Shown one piece after another: positions 1 through 9,211 of a DNA stretch of 64,000 bases; position 1 is the stretch's first letter; the number at the start of each line of letters is the position of its first letter. Both the position numbers and the translations under genes were made by a program. This DNA comes from Bog-532 sp963732345 (GTDB lineage Bacteria > Actinomycetota > Actinomycetes > Streptosporangiales > Streptosporangiaceae). The notes beneath the pieces were generated by a model, which saw only the letters and a program-made list of their open reading frames with translations, was not told where the DNA came from and did not search any database. The stretch is taken from the NCBI GenBank assembly GCA_963732345.1, contig CAVSZI010000021.1, positions 1-64,000 of the forward strand, given 5' to 3'.

Positions 1-1
1 C

Positions 2-1275
2 CTGGCCGGACGGCGGCTGCGGACCACGCGGCCGCCCGCCGCCACCGACCTCCCGGCCGCGCCGGCGCTCACCGGGGGCGGCCGGCTGAAGATCCTGATC
101 GCCCACAACCGTTACCGGTCCGCCGCCCCGAGCGGCGAGAACCGCGTCGTCGACCAGGAAGGGGAGGCGCTCGCCACCCTGGGACACGACGTCATCCGGT
201 TCGAGCGGCGGAGCGACGACATCGCGCAGTGGTCCCGCGCCCAGAAGGCCACACTGCCGGGCCGGGCCATATGGAGCCGTGAGAGCTACCGGGACCTGAC
301 CGACGTGCTGCGTGCGCAACGGCCCGACGTGGTGCACGTGCACAACACATTCCCGCTCCTCGGCGCGGCTGTGCTGCACGCTTGCCGGGATGCGCGGGTC
401 CCCCTGGTGGCCACGATCCACAACTACAAGCTGGCCTGCGCCAGCGGCGAGTTCTACCGTGCCGGCGCGGTGTGTCACGACTGTGTCGGCGGGCTGCCGG
501 CCCCGGCGGTCCTGCATGCCTGTTACCGGGGATCGCGTGCGGCCACGGTTCCCGTCGCCCTGGCCACAGCCGTGCACCGGCCGGCCTGGCGATCACTGGT
601 CTCGGCCTACATCTTCATCTCGGCGTCCCAGCGCGACCTGCTCCAGGGGCTCTCCCTGCCGCCGGACCGGGTGTTCGTCCGGCATAACCTCATCCCGCCG
701 CAGCCTTCCCGGCGGGAAGCCCGGACCGCGACCGTGATCTACGCGGGACGGCTGGACGACGCCAAGGGCGCTCGCGTGCTGATGGCGGGCTGGGACCGTT
801 ATTGCCAGCTGTCCGTCGATCCGGGACTTCGCCTGGTCATCGCGGGCGGAGGCCTGCTGGCGGGCGACGTGGCCGCCTGGGCGGCCGGCCGCTCCTCGAT
901 CGAGCTGACCGGCCAGGTCAGCAGCAGCCGGTGCGCGGAGCTGATCTCCCGCGCGCGAGCCGTCCTGCTGCCCTCCGCCTGGGAGGAGACGTTCGGCCTC
1001 GTCGCGGTCGAGGCCATGGCCGCGGGCGTGGCCCCCATCGCCGCCGGGCACGGTTCGTTTACCGAGCTCATCACGCCCGGAGTCGACGGCGTGCTGTTCC
1101 GGCCGGGCGATCCCGATACGCTCGCCGGTGCGATCGCGGACGCCGACGCGCACCCCGAGCGGTACGAAACATTCGGGGAACAAGCTCGCAAAACCTACAA
1201 CCAGCGGTTCGACCCGGCAGATAACATTGAGCGACTCATGGAGATCTATCATTCGCGATCGCAAATCCCGCCTGA
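2..1275 (+). CDS. Family 4 glycosyltransferase, 5'-partial, probable frameshift near its end
   Basis: This is a GT-B fold, GT4-type glycosyltransferase, expected to act in the cytoplasm and add a sugar from an NDP donor to a glycan intermediate. The open frame runs off the left edge. The family N-terminus (LKILIAHNRYR, then SGENRVVDQE) is read from about position 86, with no ATG/GTG in front inside the window. The C-terminal nucleotide-sugar site is clear: VIYAGRLDDAKG and SAWEETFGLVAVEAMAAG, the E-x7-E region. After about position 1,250 the frame stays open to 1,840 but reads unlike protein and overlaps the next gene by over 500 bp. Shifting one frame gives a TGA at 1273-1275 that overlaps the next ATG as TGATG. 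I therefore infer a one-base indel near 1,250 and end the gene at 1275. The acceptor is unknown. Confidence 0.85.
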
Positions 1276-2903
1276 TGTCCCGTCGTGCCCATCGGGTCTG
1301 GCTGGCGCACCTGGTCAGCTGGCGCGACGATTCGGGCCGGATCCGCCGGTCGCGTGCCGTCCTGATCATCGTGGTCAGCCTTGCTCTGGTGGCGGGTCTG
1401 ACCGGGATTGGGCTGGCCCTGTCGGGTCATCCCCCGTCCCGGTCGGCTGCGGTCGGCTCTCCCGCTCCCGCGGCTGTCCAGGTGAAGCCGCCCACGCCGG
1501 TATGCGGCAACCAGAGCGTGCTGGGCGGTGGCCCGGCATCGGCTCCGGCGGGGGCCGTCACCGTCCCTGCCGGGGACGACTCCAGTGTCGACCTGGGTCA
1601 GCCGGGCACCACTTACTGGTTCGCTCCCGGCACGCACACCCTGGGCGGCGGGCAGTACACGCAGGTCATTCCCGGCTCCGGATCGAGCTACATCGGAGCG
1701 CCCGGCGCGGTGCTCGACGGCGAGCACGTCAACCTTTATGCCTTCGGCGGCAGCGCGTCCGGCGTCAGGATCAGCTACCTCACGGTCAGGGATTTCGGCA
1801 CCAACGGCGGCAACCAGGATCAGGGAGTCGTCAATCATGACTCGGCGACTGGGTGGACGATCGACCATTCGACCTTGGAAGACAATGCCGGCGCCGGCAC
1901 CATGCTCGGCAGCGGCAACACGCTCTCGTATGACTGCCTCACGGACAATCAGCAGTACGGGTTCAATGCCTTCTCCGACAACGGCCCGGCCAACCTGGTC
2001 ATCGACCACAGCGAGATCTCCGGCAACGACACCTACAATTGGGAAGCACGGCAGCCGGGATGCGGCTGCACCGGCGGAGGGAAGTTCTGGGACGTCGACG
2101 GGGCCGTCATCACCGACAACTGGATACACGACAACCACAGTGTCGGGCTGTGGGCCGACACCGACAACCACGGTTTTGACATCGAGGGAAACTACATCGC
2201 GGGGAACTTCAACTATGGCCTGATCTATGAGATCAGCTACAACGCGCTCATAAAAGGCAACACGTTCGTCCGCAACGGCATCGGGGGCGGCCTCTCGAAT
2301 CCAGGCTTCCCGACGAGCGCGATCTACATCTCGGAGTCAGGGTCTGACAGCCGCGTGCCAGGACCCTACGGCGCCACTTTCGCGATTACCGATAATAAAT
2401 TCGAGAACAACTGGGGCGGGGTCATCCTCTGGGAGAACTCGAACCGGTTCTGCGGCTCGCCGGCCAACACGAGCTCCGGCTCGTGCACGCTCGTGGCCCC
2501 GGCGGTGGCGACACTAAGCTCATGTAACGCCAAGAACATCGCCCATCAGCCCTACTACGGTGACTGCCGGTGGAAGACCCAGAACGTGATGGTCAGCCAT
2601 AACGAGTTCGACTTCAATCCGGCCAGCATCGGGCGTTCCTGCACTGTCGCCAATGCGTGCGGTTTCCAGGGGATCTTCTCCGAATTCGGGACCTTCCCGT
2701 CGTGGAGCCCATTCCAGGGAGACACGGTCGAGGAACACATCGCCCTTGGGCAGAACAATCATTTCTCCCAGAACGCTTACTCCGGTCCCTGGCGCTTCAT
2801 GGCGCCCCAGCAGGGGGACCTGCTGACCTGGGCAGGATGGCGGGAAAGCCCGTACCGCCAGGACGCGGGCAGCACCATGGACCCAGGCACGGCCCAGGGC
2901 TGA
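1275..2903 (+). CDS. Membrane-anchored right-handed parallel beta-helix protein
   Basis: The 542-aa protein starts MSRRAHRVW. It has a short basic N-terminus, one transmembrane segment at about residues 25-47 (IIVVSLALVAGLTGIGLAL) and a Pro/Ala-rich linker. The rest is a long Gly/Asn/Asp-rich extracellular domain with repeated short beta-strands such as GVRISYLTVRDFG, WTIDHSTLEDN, LVIDHSEISGN, FAITDNKFENN and VMVSHNEFDFN. That is the spacing of pectate-lyase-like parallel beta-helices, which often bind or cleave polysaccharide. A cluster of Cys residues in the C-terminal third could form disulfides. The ATG overlaps the inferred glycosyltransferase stop as TGATG, so the two are probably coupled. 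The location suggests it handles the surface glycan. No catalytic residues could be assigned, so a structural role is possible. Confidence 0.8.
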   Translation: MSRRAHRVWLAHLVSWRDDSGRIRRSRAVLIIVVSLALVAGLTGIGLALSGHPPSRSAAVGSPAPAAVQVKPPTPVCGNQSVLGGGPASAPAGAVTVPAGDDSSVDLGQPGTTYWFAPGTHTLGGGQYTQVIPGSGSSYIGAPGAVLDGEHVNLYAFGGSASGVRISYLTVRDFGTNGGNQDQGVVNHDSATGWTIDHSTLEDNAGAGTMLGSGNTLSYDCLTDNQQYGFNAFSDNGPANLVIDHSEISGNDTYNWEARQPGCGCTGGGKFWDVDGAVITDNWIHDNHSVGLWADTDNHGFDIEGNYIAGNFNYGLIYEISYNALIKGNTFVRNGIGGGLSNPGFPTSAIYISESGSDSRVPGPYGATFAITDNKFENNWGGVILWENSNRFCGSPANTSSGSCTLVAPAVATLSSCNAKNIAHQPYYGDCRWKTQNVMVSHNEFDFNPASIGRSCTVANACGFQGIFSEFGTFPSWSPFQGDTVEEHIALGQNNHFSQNAYSGPWRFMAPQQGDLLTWAGWRESPYRQDAGSTMDPGTAQG

Positions 2904-3081
2904 CCCGGTCCCCGGCCCGGGGCTGGCGCGCGCTGCGGCGCGCATGGTTTCCCTGGCCCGCCCGGCACGATCAGATAGCCCCAGATGTATCAGAATCGGG
3001 CAGCCGAGGATCTTCTGAGGTATGCGGCGGGCGTTCCGCCGCTGCGTCAGTCAACTTTCGTCGAGACCCGGGAGTTCAAGA

Positions 3082-4170
3082 GTGAAGGTCCTGGTTGCGG
3101 GTGATCGCGGCTACATCGGAACTGTTCTCGTTCCTTTCCTGCACGCAGCCGGGCATGAGGTCGAGGGATTTGATCTCGGCCTGTATGAGGGATGCGATCT
3201 CGGCCCCGTCCCGGAGACCGGCCTGCGGGCGCCCCGCGACATCCGGGATGCCGGAGCATCCGACCTGGCCGGGTACGACGCCGTGGTCTGCCTGGCGGCG
3301 CTGTCCAACGATCCGCTGGGACATCTCAATCCCACGAGCACTTTCTCCGTGAACCTCGATGGGACACTGGCCCTGGCCCGTGCGGCCAAGGAGGCCGGCG
3401 TCGAGCGTTTCCTGTTCGCCTCGTCATGCAGCCTGTACGGCGCCGCCGGCTCAGCGGGGGTAGCGGAGGATGCAGAGCTGTTCCCGGTTACCCCGTACGG
3501 CGAGACCAAGGTTCTGGCCGAGCGTGAGCTGTCGCGGCTGGCCGACGACAACTTCAGCCCGGCCTATCTCCGGAACGCGACCGCCTACGGCGCCTCACCG
3601 CGACTCCGGCTGGACATCGTGGTGAATAACCTGACCGCCGTCGCGATGACGACCGGGCAGGTCCGCCTGGAGAGTGACGGGTCACCGTGGCGCCCGCTGG
3701 TCCACATCGAGGACATCAGCCGGGCCTTCCTGGCCGCGCTGGAGGCGCCGCGTGCCCACATCCACGACCAGGCCTTCAACGTCGGCCGCGCGGAAGACAA
3801 CGTTCAGGTTCGCGATGTCGCGGAGCTCGTCCGCGACTCCGTACCGGGATCGGCGGTCACATTCGCCGAGGGGGCCGGGCCCGACCTTCGTAATTATCGC
3901 GTCGACTTCTCCAAGCTGAACGACACGTTCCCCGAGCTGCGGTTGCGCTGGGGCGTCAAGGATGGCGTGGCGGAGCTCGTCCGGGTCTACACCGTCAATG
4001 GCCTGACCTACGGTGATTTCACCTCGTCGAGGTTCGTGCGGCTGCGGCGGATCAACGACCTGCTGTCCGCCGGCCTGCTCGACGACATGCTCCGCCGGCG
4101 GACCAGCGCACCTTTCCCGGCCCCGGACGCCGAGGCCACGCCAGCCGGGACCGCGGCAGAAGGTCACTGA
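3082..4170 (+). CDS. NAD-dependent sugar epimerase/dehydratase (extended SDR)
   Basis: This 362-aa extended short-chain dehydrogenase acts on nucleotide sugars. The GTG at 3082 is chosen because it follows GGAG at 3071 and puts the Rossmann motif GDRGYIG at residues 7-13. Longer in-frame starts to 3022 add a non-conserved leader. An Asp-containing second strand (VEGFDLG) suggests NAD preference. The catalytic parts are visible: SSCSLYG (Ser region), then YGETK (Tyr-x3-Lys). The C-terminal substrate region includes the typical HIEDISRAFLAALEAP stretch. It precedes the flippase by 48 bp on the same strand and probably belongs to the same glycan-precursor operon. Whether it is a 4-epimerase, a reductase or a dehydratase cannot be told from sequence. 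Confidence 0.88.
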   Translation: MKVLVAGDRGYIGTVLVPFLHAAGHEVEGFDLGLYEGCDLGPVPETGLRAPRDIRDAGASDLAGYDAVVCLAALSNDPLGHLNPTSTFSVNLDGTLALARAAKEAGVERFLFASSCSLYGAAGSAGVAEDAELFPVTPYGETKVLAERELSRLADDNFSPAYLRNATAYGASPRLRLDIVVNNLTAVAMTTGQVRLESDGSPWRPLVHIEDISRAFLAALEAPRAHIHDQAFNVGRAEDNVQVRDVAELVRDSVPGSAVTFAEGAGPDLRNYRVDFSKLNDTFPELRLRWGVKDGVAELVRVYTVNGLTYGDFTSSRFVRLRRINDLLSAGLLDDMLRRRTSAPFPAPDAEATPAGTAAEGH

Positions 4171-4218
4171 TGTCCCCGGCCATCCCGCCGCCGGTCTCAT
4201 GAGCGGCCGGTGGTGTGA

Positions 4219-5592
4219 GTGCTGGTAGAGGCGACCCACGATGCGCTGCCGACCGGGCGCCGTCGGCAGGCATTCACCTGGCGGCTGATCCGCCGGGCGA
4301 GCCACCGCCTCAGCTGGGGTATCGCGGATCAGGCGGTATCCAGTATCACCAATTTCGCCGTCAGTATCTTCGTCGCCCGCGTCCTCGGGGCCGCGGAGCT
4401 TGGTGCCTTTAGCCTGGCCTACGTGACGTACGGGTTCCTGCTTAATGCGTCGCGGGGCTTGGCCACCGACCCGCTGCTGGTCAGGTTCAGCGGCACGGAC
4501 CCCGCGACCTGGCGCCGGGCCGTCGCGAAATGCACCGGGACGGCCACGGTCGTCGGGCTGCTGGCCTGCCTCGGCGCGCTGGCGGCGGCCGCGGCGCTGC
4601 ACGGCACCGCCAGGGCCTCGTTCCTCGCCCTGGGGCTCACGCTTCCGGGACTGCTCCTGCAGGACAGCTGGCGCTTTGCGTTCTTCGCGCTCGGCCGGGG
4701 CTACCAGGCATTCCTCAATGATCTGGTGTGGGCCGCCGTGATGGTTCCCGCCCTATTCGCGCTGCGCAGGACCGGTCACGCGGACGCGTTCTGGTTCGTG
4801 TTCGCGTGGGGTGCCTCGGCGACGGTCGGGGCTGCCATCGGCCCGCTGCAGGCCCGGGTTTTGCCCCGGCTGTCCGGGGCCCGCGAGTGGCTGTGGCAGC
4901 ACCGTGACCTCGGGCCCCGGTACCTGGCCGAGGGCACCGCCAATAGCGCCTCGACCCAGCTGCGGAACTACGGTGTCGGGCTCATGCTGGGTCTGGCCGC
5001 GGTGGGTTACGTGCAGGCGTCGACCACGCTCATGGGCCCCTTCATGGTCATCTTCTTCGGCATGGGGCTGGTCACCCTGCCGGAGGCGGCCCGGGTTCTG
5101 CACCGATCCCCTCGGTACCTGCCGCTGTTCAGCGCGGGGATCAGCCTCGGGCTTGCTCTGCTGGCCGCTACTTGGGGAGCTGTTCTGCTGATGGCGCTGC
5201 CCAGGGGACTCGGGAACTGGCTGCTGCCCCAGCTGTGGCGTCCCACCTATCCGTTGATCCTGCCGCTGACGATCTCCGTGATGGGCGGCTGCATGTCGGC
5301 CGGCGCGGGCACGGGCCTGCACGCCCTGGGGGCGGCCCGGCGGAGCCTGCGGGCCATGGTCGTGACGTCCGTGATTTACGTCGTCTGTGCCCTGGCCGGG
5401 ACTGCGGCCGGGGGTGTCCTCGGATCGATGTACGGCGTCGCGGTGGCGGGCATGCTCGGCGCGCTCGTGTTCTGGTGGGAGCTTCGCTCGGCGCTGTGCC
5501 AAGCCAGCAACATGCTGGCGTCACTGCGTTACGTCGGTAACACGCCGCTGAACCCGGTCAAGCCCAGCCACCTGCGAGGGCGCCACCGGTAG
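4219..5592 (+). CDS. Polysaccharide flippase-like membrane protein (MATE/Wzx superfamily)
   Basis: This 457-aa polytopic membrane protein has about a dozen hydrophobic helices. The N-terminal helix pair begins QAVSSITNFAVSIFVARVLG, the hallmark opening of oligosaccharide-flippase proteins. It would move lipid-linked repeat units, or a polymer, across the cytoplasmic membrane for the locus. The GTG at 4219 is used. The basic cytoplasmic leader before the first helix (RRRQAFTWRLIRRASHRL) is normal for the family, though the start has only a weak ribosome-binding site. It lies directly behind the epimerase. A general lipid flippase such as MurJ is less likely because of the length and context. 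Confidence 0.85.
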   Translation: MLVEATHDALPTGRRRQAFTWRLIRRASHRLSWGIADQAVSSITNFAVSIFVARVLGAAELGAFSLAYVTYGFLLNASRGLATDPLLVRFSGTDPATWRRAVAKCTGTATVVGLLACLGALAAAAALHGTARASFLALGLTLPGLLLQDSWRFAFFALGRGYQAFLNDLVWAAVMVPALFALRRTGHADAFWFVFAWGASATVGAAIGPLQARVLPRLSGAREWLWQHRDLGPRYLAEGTANSASTQLRNYGVGLMLGLAAVGYVQASTTLMGPFMVIFFGMGLVTLPEAARVLHRSPRYLPLFSAGISLGLALLAATWGAVLLMALPRGLGNWLLPQLWRPTYPLILPLTISVMGGCMSAGAGTGLHALGAARRSLRAMVVTSVIYVVCALAGTAAGGVLGSMYGVAVAGMLGALVFWWELRSALCQASNMLASLRYVGNTPLNPVKPSHLRGRHR

Positions 5593-5876
5593 CTCCCGGC
5601 CAAGGGGACCAGGAGCTAACTACCGGCGCAGGGCCGACCCCGGAACTGCTCGCAAGCCGCAGGCTGATCATATGCGCCCGTGACCTTTGTAAACACTCTG
5701 TAATCAGGCTTGGCATCGCGAGGACAGAGAGTGACGAAATAGTCACATAAATAGATACAATTTGTGGCGTAGCATCGCCAACCACCCATTCCAGCCGAGC
5801 GTCTCTCTTATGGGAGACGACAAACCAAACATGGATGATTCCGTGCGGTAGTCGTTTGGGATGCGGGAGGGGATTT
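5593..5876. promoter_or_regulatory. AT-enriched leader of the sigma factor gene with an inverted repeat
   Basis: The stretch between the flippase and the sigma factor is noticeably AT-richer than its surroundings from about 5,690 to 5,780. It contains an inverted repeat, GTGAC-N6-GTCAC, at 5731-5746. An operator or promoter function is inferred only from position and composition. The sigma gene has a strong ribosome-binding site (GGGAGGGG) at about 5,866. Confidence 0.35.
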
Positions 5877-6521
5877 ATGGCTTTCGTTGCGGCCAGTACT
5901 GCGACGACGACAGTAGAAGAGGACATTGACGCCTTGGACGTCGTCGGCCTGGTACGGCGCGCGGCTCAAGGCGAACGACGGGCGTGGGAGCGCCTGGTTG
6001 ACCAGTACGCCCGGCTCATCTGGGCCATCACCAGGGCTTTCAAGCTAGGGGAAAGCGACGCGGCCGACGTTTCCCAGGCGACGTGGCTGCGACTGCTCGA
6101 GCACATCAACCGCATCGAGCACCCCGATCGGGTGGGCTCGTGGCTGGCGGCTACCGCACGGAACGAGTGCCTGCGAAGCCTGGCCGCACGCAAGAAGGTC
6201 GTGCTGGCCGACGATGACATGACCCTCGATAGCGCCGCTGTCCATGAGCCGGAGGTCGACGCGCGCCTGCTGGCCACCGAACGTGCCCAGGTGGTCCGCG
6301 AAGCCCTCTCGCACCTGCCGCAGAAGTGGCAGCAGATGCTTGAGCTGCTGATGTCTGACCCACCGGTTTCGTACGCCGAGATATCGGACCAGCTTGGGCT
6401 GCCGGTGGGCAGCATCGGCCCGACTCGCAAGCGGTGCCTGGCCAAGCTCCACGAACTACTGCACTCGTCCGGCACCGATACGCAGATAGCCGGAGCGAGC
6501 GCCTCAGTCCTGCTCAGGTGA
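5877..6521 (+). CDS. ECF-like sigma-70 family RNA polymerase sigma factor
   Basis: This 214-aa sigma factor has region 2 (WERLVDQYARLIWAITRAF, then DAADVSQATWLRLLEHI) and region 4 with its helix-turn-helix (SYAEISDQLGLPVGSIGPTR). The ATG at 5877 is preferred over an upstream in-frame ATG at 5835 because it follows GGGAGGGGATTT at ideal spacing. The N-terminal AASTATTTVEEDID stretch is low complexity and probably flexible. No anti-sigma factor gene is adjacent. It lies inside the glycan locus, so it may control it, but this is inference from position. Confidence 0.9.
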   Translation: MAFVAASTATTTVEEDIDALDVVGLVRRAAQGERRAWERLVDQYARLIWAITRAFKLGESDAADVSQATWLRLLEHINRIEHPDRVGSWLAATARNECLRSLAARKKVVLADDDMTLDSAAVHEPEVDARLLATERAQVVREALSHLPQKWQQMLELLMSDPPVSYAEISDQLGLPVGSIGPTRKRCLAKLHELLHSSGTDTQIAGASASVLLR

Positions 6522-6525
6522 AGCG

Positions 6526-7671
6526 TCAGCCGTGGTCAGGCGACGCTGCCTGGGCCACGCTGGCGCTCAGCCCGTCTGCGTCCACCCACCTGCCGCCGGC
6601 GGATTCCACCTCCGGGAAGGCCGCCCGGACCTCCGGCAGCAGGTCGGCGACGAAGAGCACCACAGCAGCAGGCTGGTACTCGGCGAGCCGGGCTGGGGCC
6701 ACGACCGGGATGTCTGTCCCCGGCATCCGCAGCCCTTGTTTCGCTGGTGAGGCATCGACGACCGCGGGCATCAGCGTGTGATCCACGCCTGCCCAGCGGA
6801 GCAGGGCGACGGCGCGCGACGCGGCTCCGTAGCCGACGACTCTGCCGCCGGTGGTGTGCTGGGTGACCAGCCAGTCGCGCAGTCCCTGCGCCTTGGCCCG
6901 CGCATCGCGCTGCAGAACGGCGAGGGCCGCGGGGTTGCGGACACCAGCCTGGGCGTCCCGGGCCAGCAGCGATGGCACGGAGCCATCGGGCGTGAGACCG
7001 GTATCGGTGTCCCTGCTGGCCGCCAGAAGCACGGTGCCGCCGTAGAGCTCGAACTGCCAGGCTCTGCGGGCGCTGAACCCCTGCGCCGCCAGCATGGCGG
7101 CCAGGGCGGTCGCCGAGTAGTACGCGTAGTGACCGTGCCGGAGCGCGTTCCACTGGCCGTACCGGACGATCGTGTCCAGCGCGTGGTATTGCAGCAGCAG
7201 CACCCCGCCCGGGGCCACGCGGGCGGCCCGTTCAGCGAGTGCCGCCGACTGGTCCGCCGCGTGCATCAGCCCGAAGCAATCCAGCACCACGTCGGCCGGA
7301 TCGCCCGGCGGCACCGGCGTGAGCCCCCGGCGGCCCAGCAACTCCAGCCAGGATCCGCCGTGCGGGCTGCCGTACTCCGCGACCCGGCCACCGTGGGCCA
7401 GCAGCCCCGCCGCGGCGACCCGCGCCACAGCATCGGCCGCCTGAGCCACGAGCGCGGCCGGCTCGGTCCCGCGCGGTTCCTCGGGCACCGTGGGATCAGC
7501 CACCAGCTGGGCCAGGCCGCACGATGAGCACAGCCACATCTGCAAGGGGTACACGGGGTCGGGCCCCGGGTCATCACAGCACGGGAAGTAGTCGCAGGCC
7601 GGCTGCTCGCCCAGGTCGAGCACCAGCTGACCACTCCGCTCACCGCATGCCCGGCAGGCGGGCTCGCCCAT
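6526..7671 (-). CDS. Class I SAM methyltransferase, NDP-hexose C-methyltransferase type
   Basis: This 381-aa three-part enzyme belongs to the family that adds C-methyl branches to NDP-keto-deoxysugars (TylCIII/EvaC-like). An N-terminal zinc-binding part has CRACGE followed by CSSCGLAQL. The middle SAM domain is divergent: the glycine-rich loop reads VAEYGSPHGGSW instead of the usual AS-NDGY loop. The C-terminal domain has VVGYGAASRAVALL and VVDASPAKQG. The start at 7671 (MGEPACRACGE) follows GGAG in the mRNA; a longer in-frame extension to 7818 is not family-like. It diverges from the related gene at 7971. Sequence drift in the SAM loop may mean altered substrate or weak activity. Confidence 0.85.
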   Translation of the reverse strand: MGEPACRACGERSGQLVLDLGEQPACDYFPCCDDPGPDPVYPLQMWLCSSCGLAQLVADPTVPEEPRGTEPAALVAQAADAVARVAAAGLLAHGGRVAEYGSPHGGSWLELLGRRGLTPVPPGDPADVVLDCFGLMHAADQSAALAERAARVAPGGVLLLQYHALDTIVRYGQWNALRHGHYAYYSATALAAMLAAQGFSARRAWQFELYGGTVLLAASRDTDTGLTPDGSVPSLLARDAQAGVRNPAALAVLQRDARAKAQGLRDWLVTQHTTGGRVVGYGAASRAVALLRWAGVDHTLMPAVVDASPAKQGLRMPGTDIPVVAPARLAEYQPAAVVLFVADLLPEVRAAFPEVESAGGRWVDADGLSASVAQAASPDHG

Positions 7672-7970
7672 TCTGCTCCTTCCGTTGTGCCGACCAGGAG
7701 GCCGCGAGCATATGAGCGGCGAGCGAACGGCTGTGATACGACGAACGCGTCGGCCGTGTATGTCCCGGGTCCGGGTCGGCCACACCGATATTGAGGCGTG
7801 CCGCAAACAACTGATCACATTTCGTTACCGACTACCGGACAAATTCTCAAAGGGCGCCGCTGGCTGTATCAGGACCGGACCCTCGCAGGTCCCCTATGCG
7901 GGGGTCAACCGGCCACCGGGTACGGCTCGTCCCTTAACGGACCTCCAGCCTCCGGGAAGGAACCACTTCA
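7672..7970. promoter_or_regulatory. Divergent promoter region between two methyltransferase genes
   Basis: This 299-bp spacer separates two divergently oriented, related methyltransferase genes and must contain both transcription starts. It has an AT-richer core at about 7,800-7,850 and a GC-rich hairpin-like stretch near 7,887-7,910. No convincing gene is seen; short open frames here lack coding character. Confidence 0.4.
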
Positions 7971-9197
7971 TTGCTGCAAACATGCCGGCTGTGCGGCGCG
8001 GACCTTGAGCACACGTTCGTTGACCTGGGGATGTCCCCGCTCTGCGAGAGCTATGTCGCCGCGGAGCACGTGGACGGCCCAGAGACGTTCTATCCGCTGC
8101 ATGTGCGCCTCTGCGATTCATGCCTGATGGTTCAGCTTCCCGCGTATGTATCGGGCGAGCACATCTTTTCGGACTACGCGTATTTTTCGTCCTACTCGGA
8201 CTCGTGGGTTGCGCACGCCAAGCGATACGCGGAGGCGATGATCGACCGGCTCGGCCTGGACGTCGGCAGCCTGGTCACCGAGGTAGCGAGCAATGACGGC
8301 TACCTGCTGCAGCACTTCATGGCCCGGAATATCCCGGTTCTCGGGGTCGAGCCGGCGGCGAACGTGGCCGAGACGGCCCAGTCCAAAGGCATCCGGACCG
8401 TGGTCCAGTTCCTGGGCGCGGCCACCGGCCGGGAGATCGCCGAACAGTACGGCCGGGCCAACCTGGTCGCCGGCAATAACGTGTTCGCCCATGTCCCGGA
8501 CATAAAGGACTTCGCTGCGGGTCTCCGGGCCCTGGTCAAGGACACCGGCCTGGTCACGCTCGAATTCCCGCACCTGCTGCGGCTGATCGAGCGCCGGCAG
8601 TACGACACCATCTATCACGAGCATTTCCAGTACCTGTCGCTGCTGACCTCTTCCCGGGCACTAGCCACGGCCGGGCTGCGCGTGGTCGACGTGGACGAGC
8701 TCGGCACCCACGGCGGATCGCTCCGGGTGTACGCGCGTCCCGAGGAGAATGTCGGCGAGCCGACCGGGCGGGTGAAGGCTGTGCTGACCGACGAAGAAGC
8801 CGCCGGGCTGCACACCGTGGCCGGTCATGAGGGCTTCGCGCGCGACGTTCTGCAGATCAAGGCCGATCTGCTGGAGTTCCTGCTGACCGCCGCGGCCGAC
8901 GGCAAATCGGTGGTTGGCTATGGCGCTCCCGGCAAGGGCAATACGCAGCTCAACCACTGCGGCATCCGGTCTGATCTGCTCTCTTACACCGTTGACCGAA
9001 GCCCATGGAAGCAGGGCAAGTTCCTGCCGGGAACGCATATCCCGATCCACGCGCCGGAGCGCATCGCCGAGACGCGTCCGGACTACGTTCTCGTCCTGCC
9101 TTGGAACCTGAAGGAAGAGATCAGCCAGCAGCTCGAATATGTCCGGTCATGGGGTGGCCGCCTGGTCTTCCCGATTCCGGCCCTTGAAATCGTCTGA
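7971..9197 (+). CDS. Class I SAM methyltransferase, NDP-hexose 3-C-methyltransferase type
   Basis: The 408-aa protein is a well-conserved sugar C-methyltransferase. The N-terminal zinc finger is CRLCGADLEHTFVDLG followed by CDSCLMVQL. The SAM-binding loop is intact (VTEVASNDGYLLQ), followed by GVEPAANVA and NNVFAHVPD. The catalytic-region motif YHEHFQYLSLL and the C-terminal GYGAPGKGNT are present. Translation appears to start at a TTG at 7971, 10 bases after GGGAAGG, because the zinc finger begins five codons later. It should transfer methyl to a keto-deoxysugar nucleotide, giving a branched deoxysugar. The nucleotidyltransferase follows 14 bp later, so the two are cotranscribed. Confidence 0.92.
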   Translation: MLQTCRLCGADLEHTFVDLGMSPLCESYVAAEHVDGPETFYPLHVRLCDSCLMVQLPAYVSGEHIFSDYAYFSSYSDSWVAHAKRYAEAMIDRLGLDVGSLVTEVASNDGYLLQHFMARNIPVLGVEPAANVAETAQSKGIRTVVQFLGAATGREIAEQYGRANLVAGNNVFAHVPDIKDFAAGLRALVKDTGLVTLEFPHLLRLIERRQYDTIYHEHFQYLSLLTSSRALATAGLRVVDVDELGTHGGSLRVYARPEENVGEPTGRVKAVLTDEEAAGLHTVAGHEGFARDVLQIKADLLEFLLTAAADGKSVVGYGAPGKGNTQLNHCGIRSDLLSYTVDRSPWKQGKFLPGTHIPIHAPERIAETRPDYVLVLPWNLKEEISQQLEYVRSWGGRLVFPIPALEIV

Positions 9198-9211
9198 GTC
9201 GGGGAGCAAGA

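Noticed and set aside
1276..1840. C-terminal extension of the first glycosyltransferase up to 1,840
   Set aside because: The residues are low-complexity and overlap the well-coded beta-helix gene. A frameshift with a TGATG junction explains the region better.
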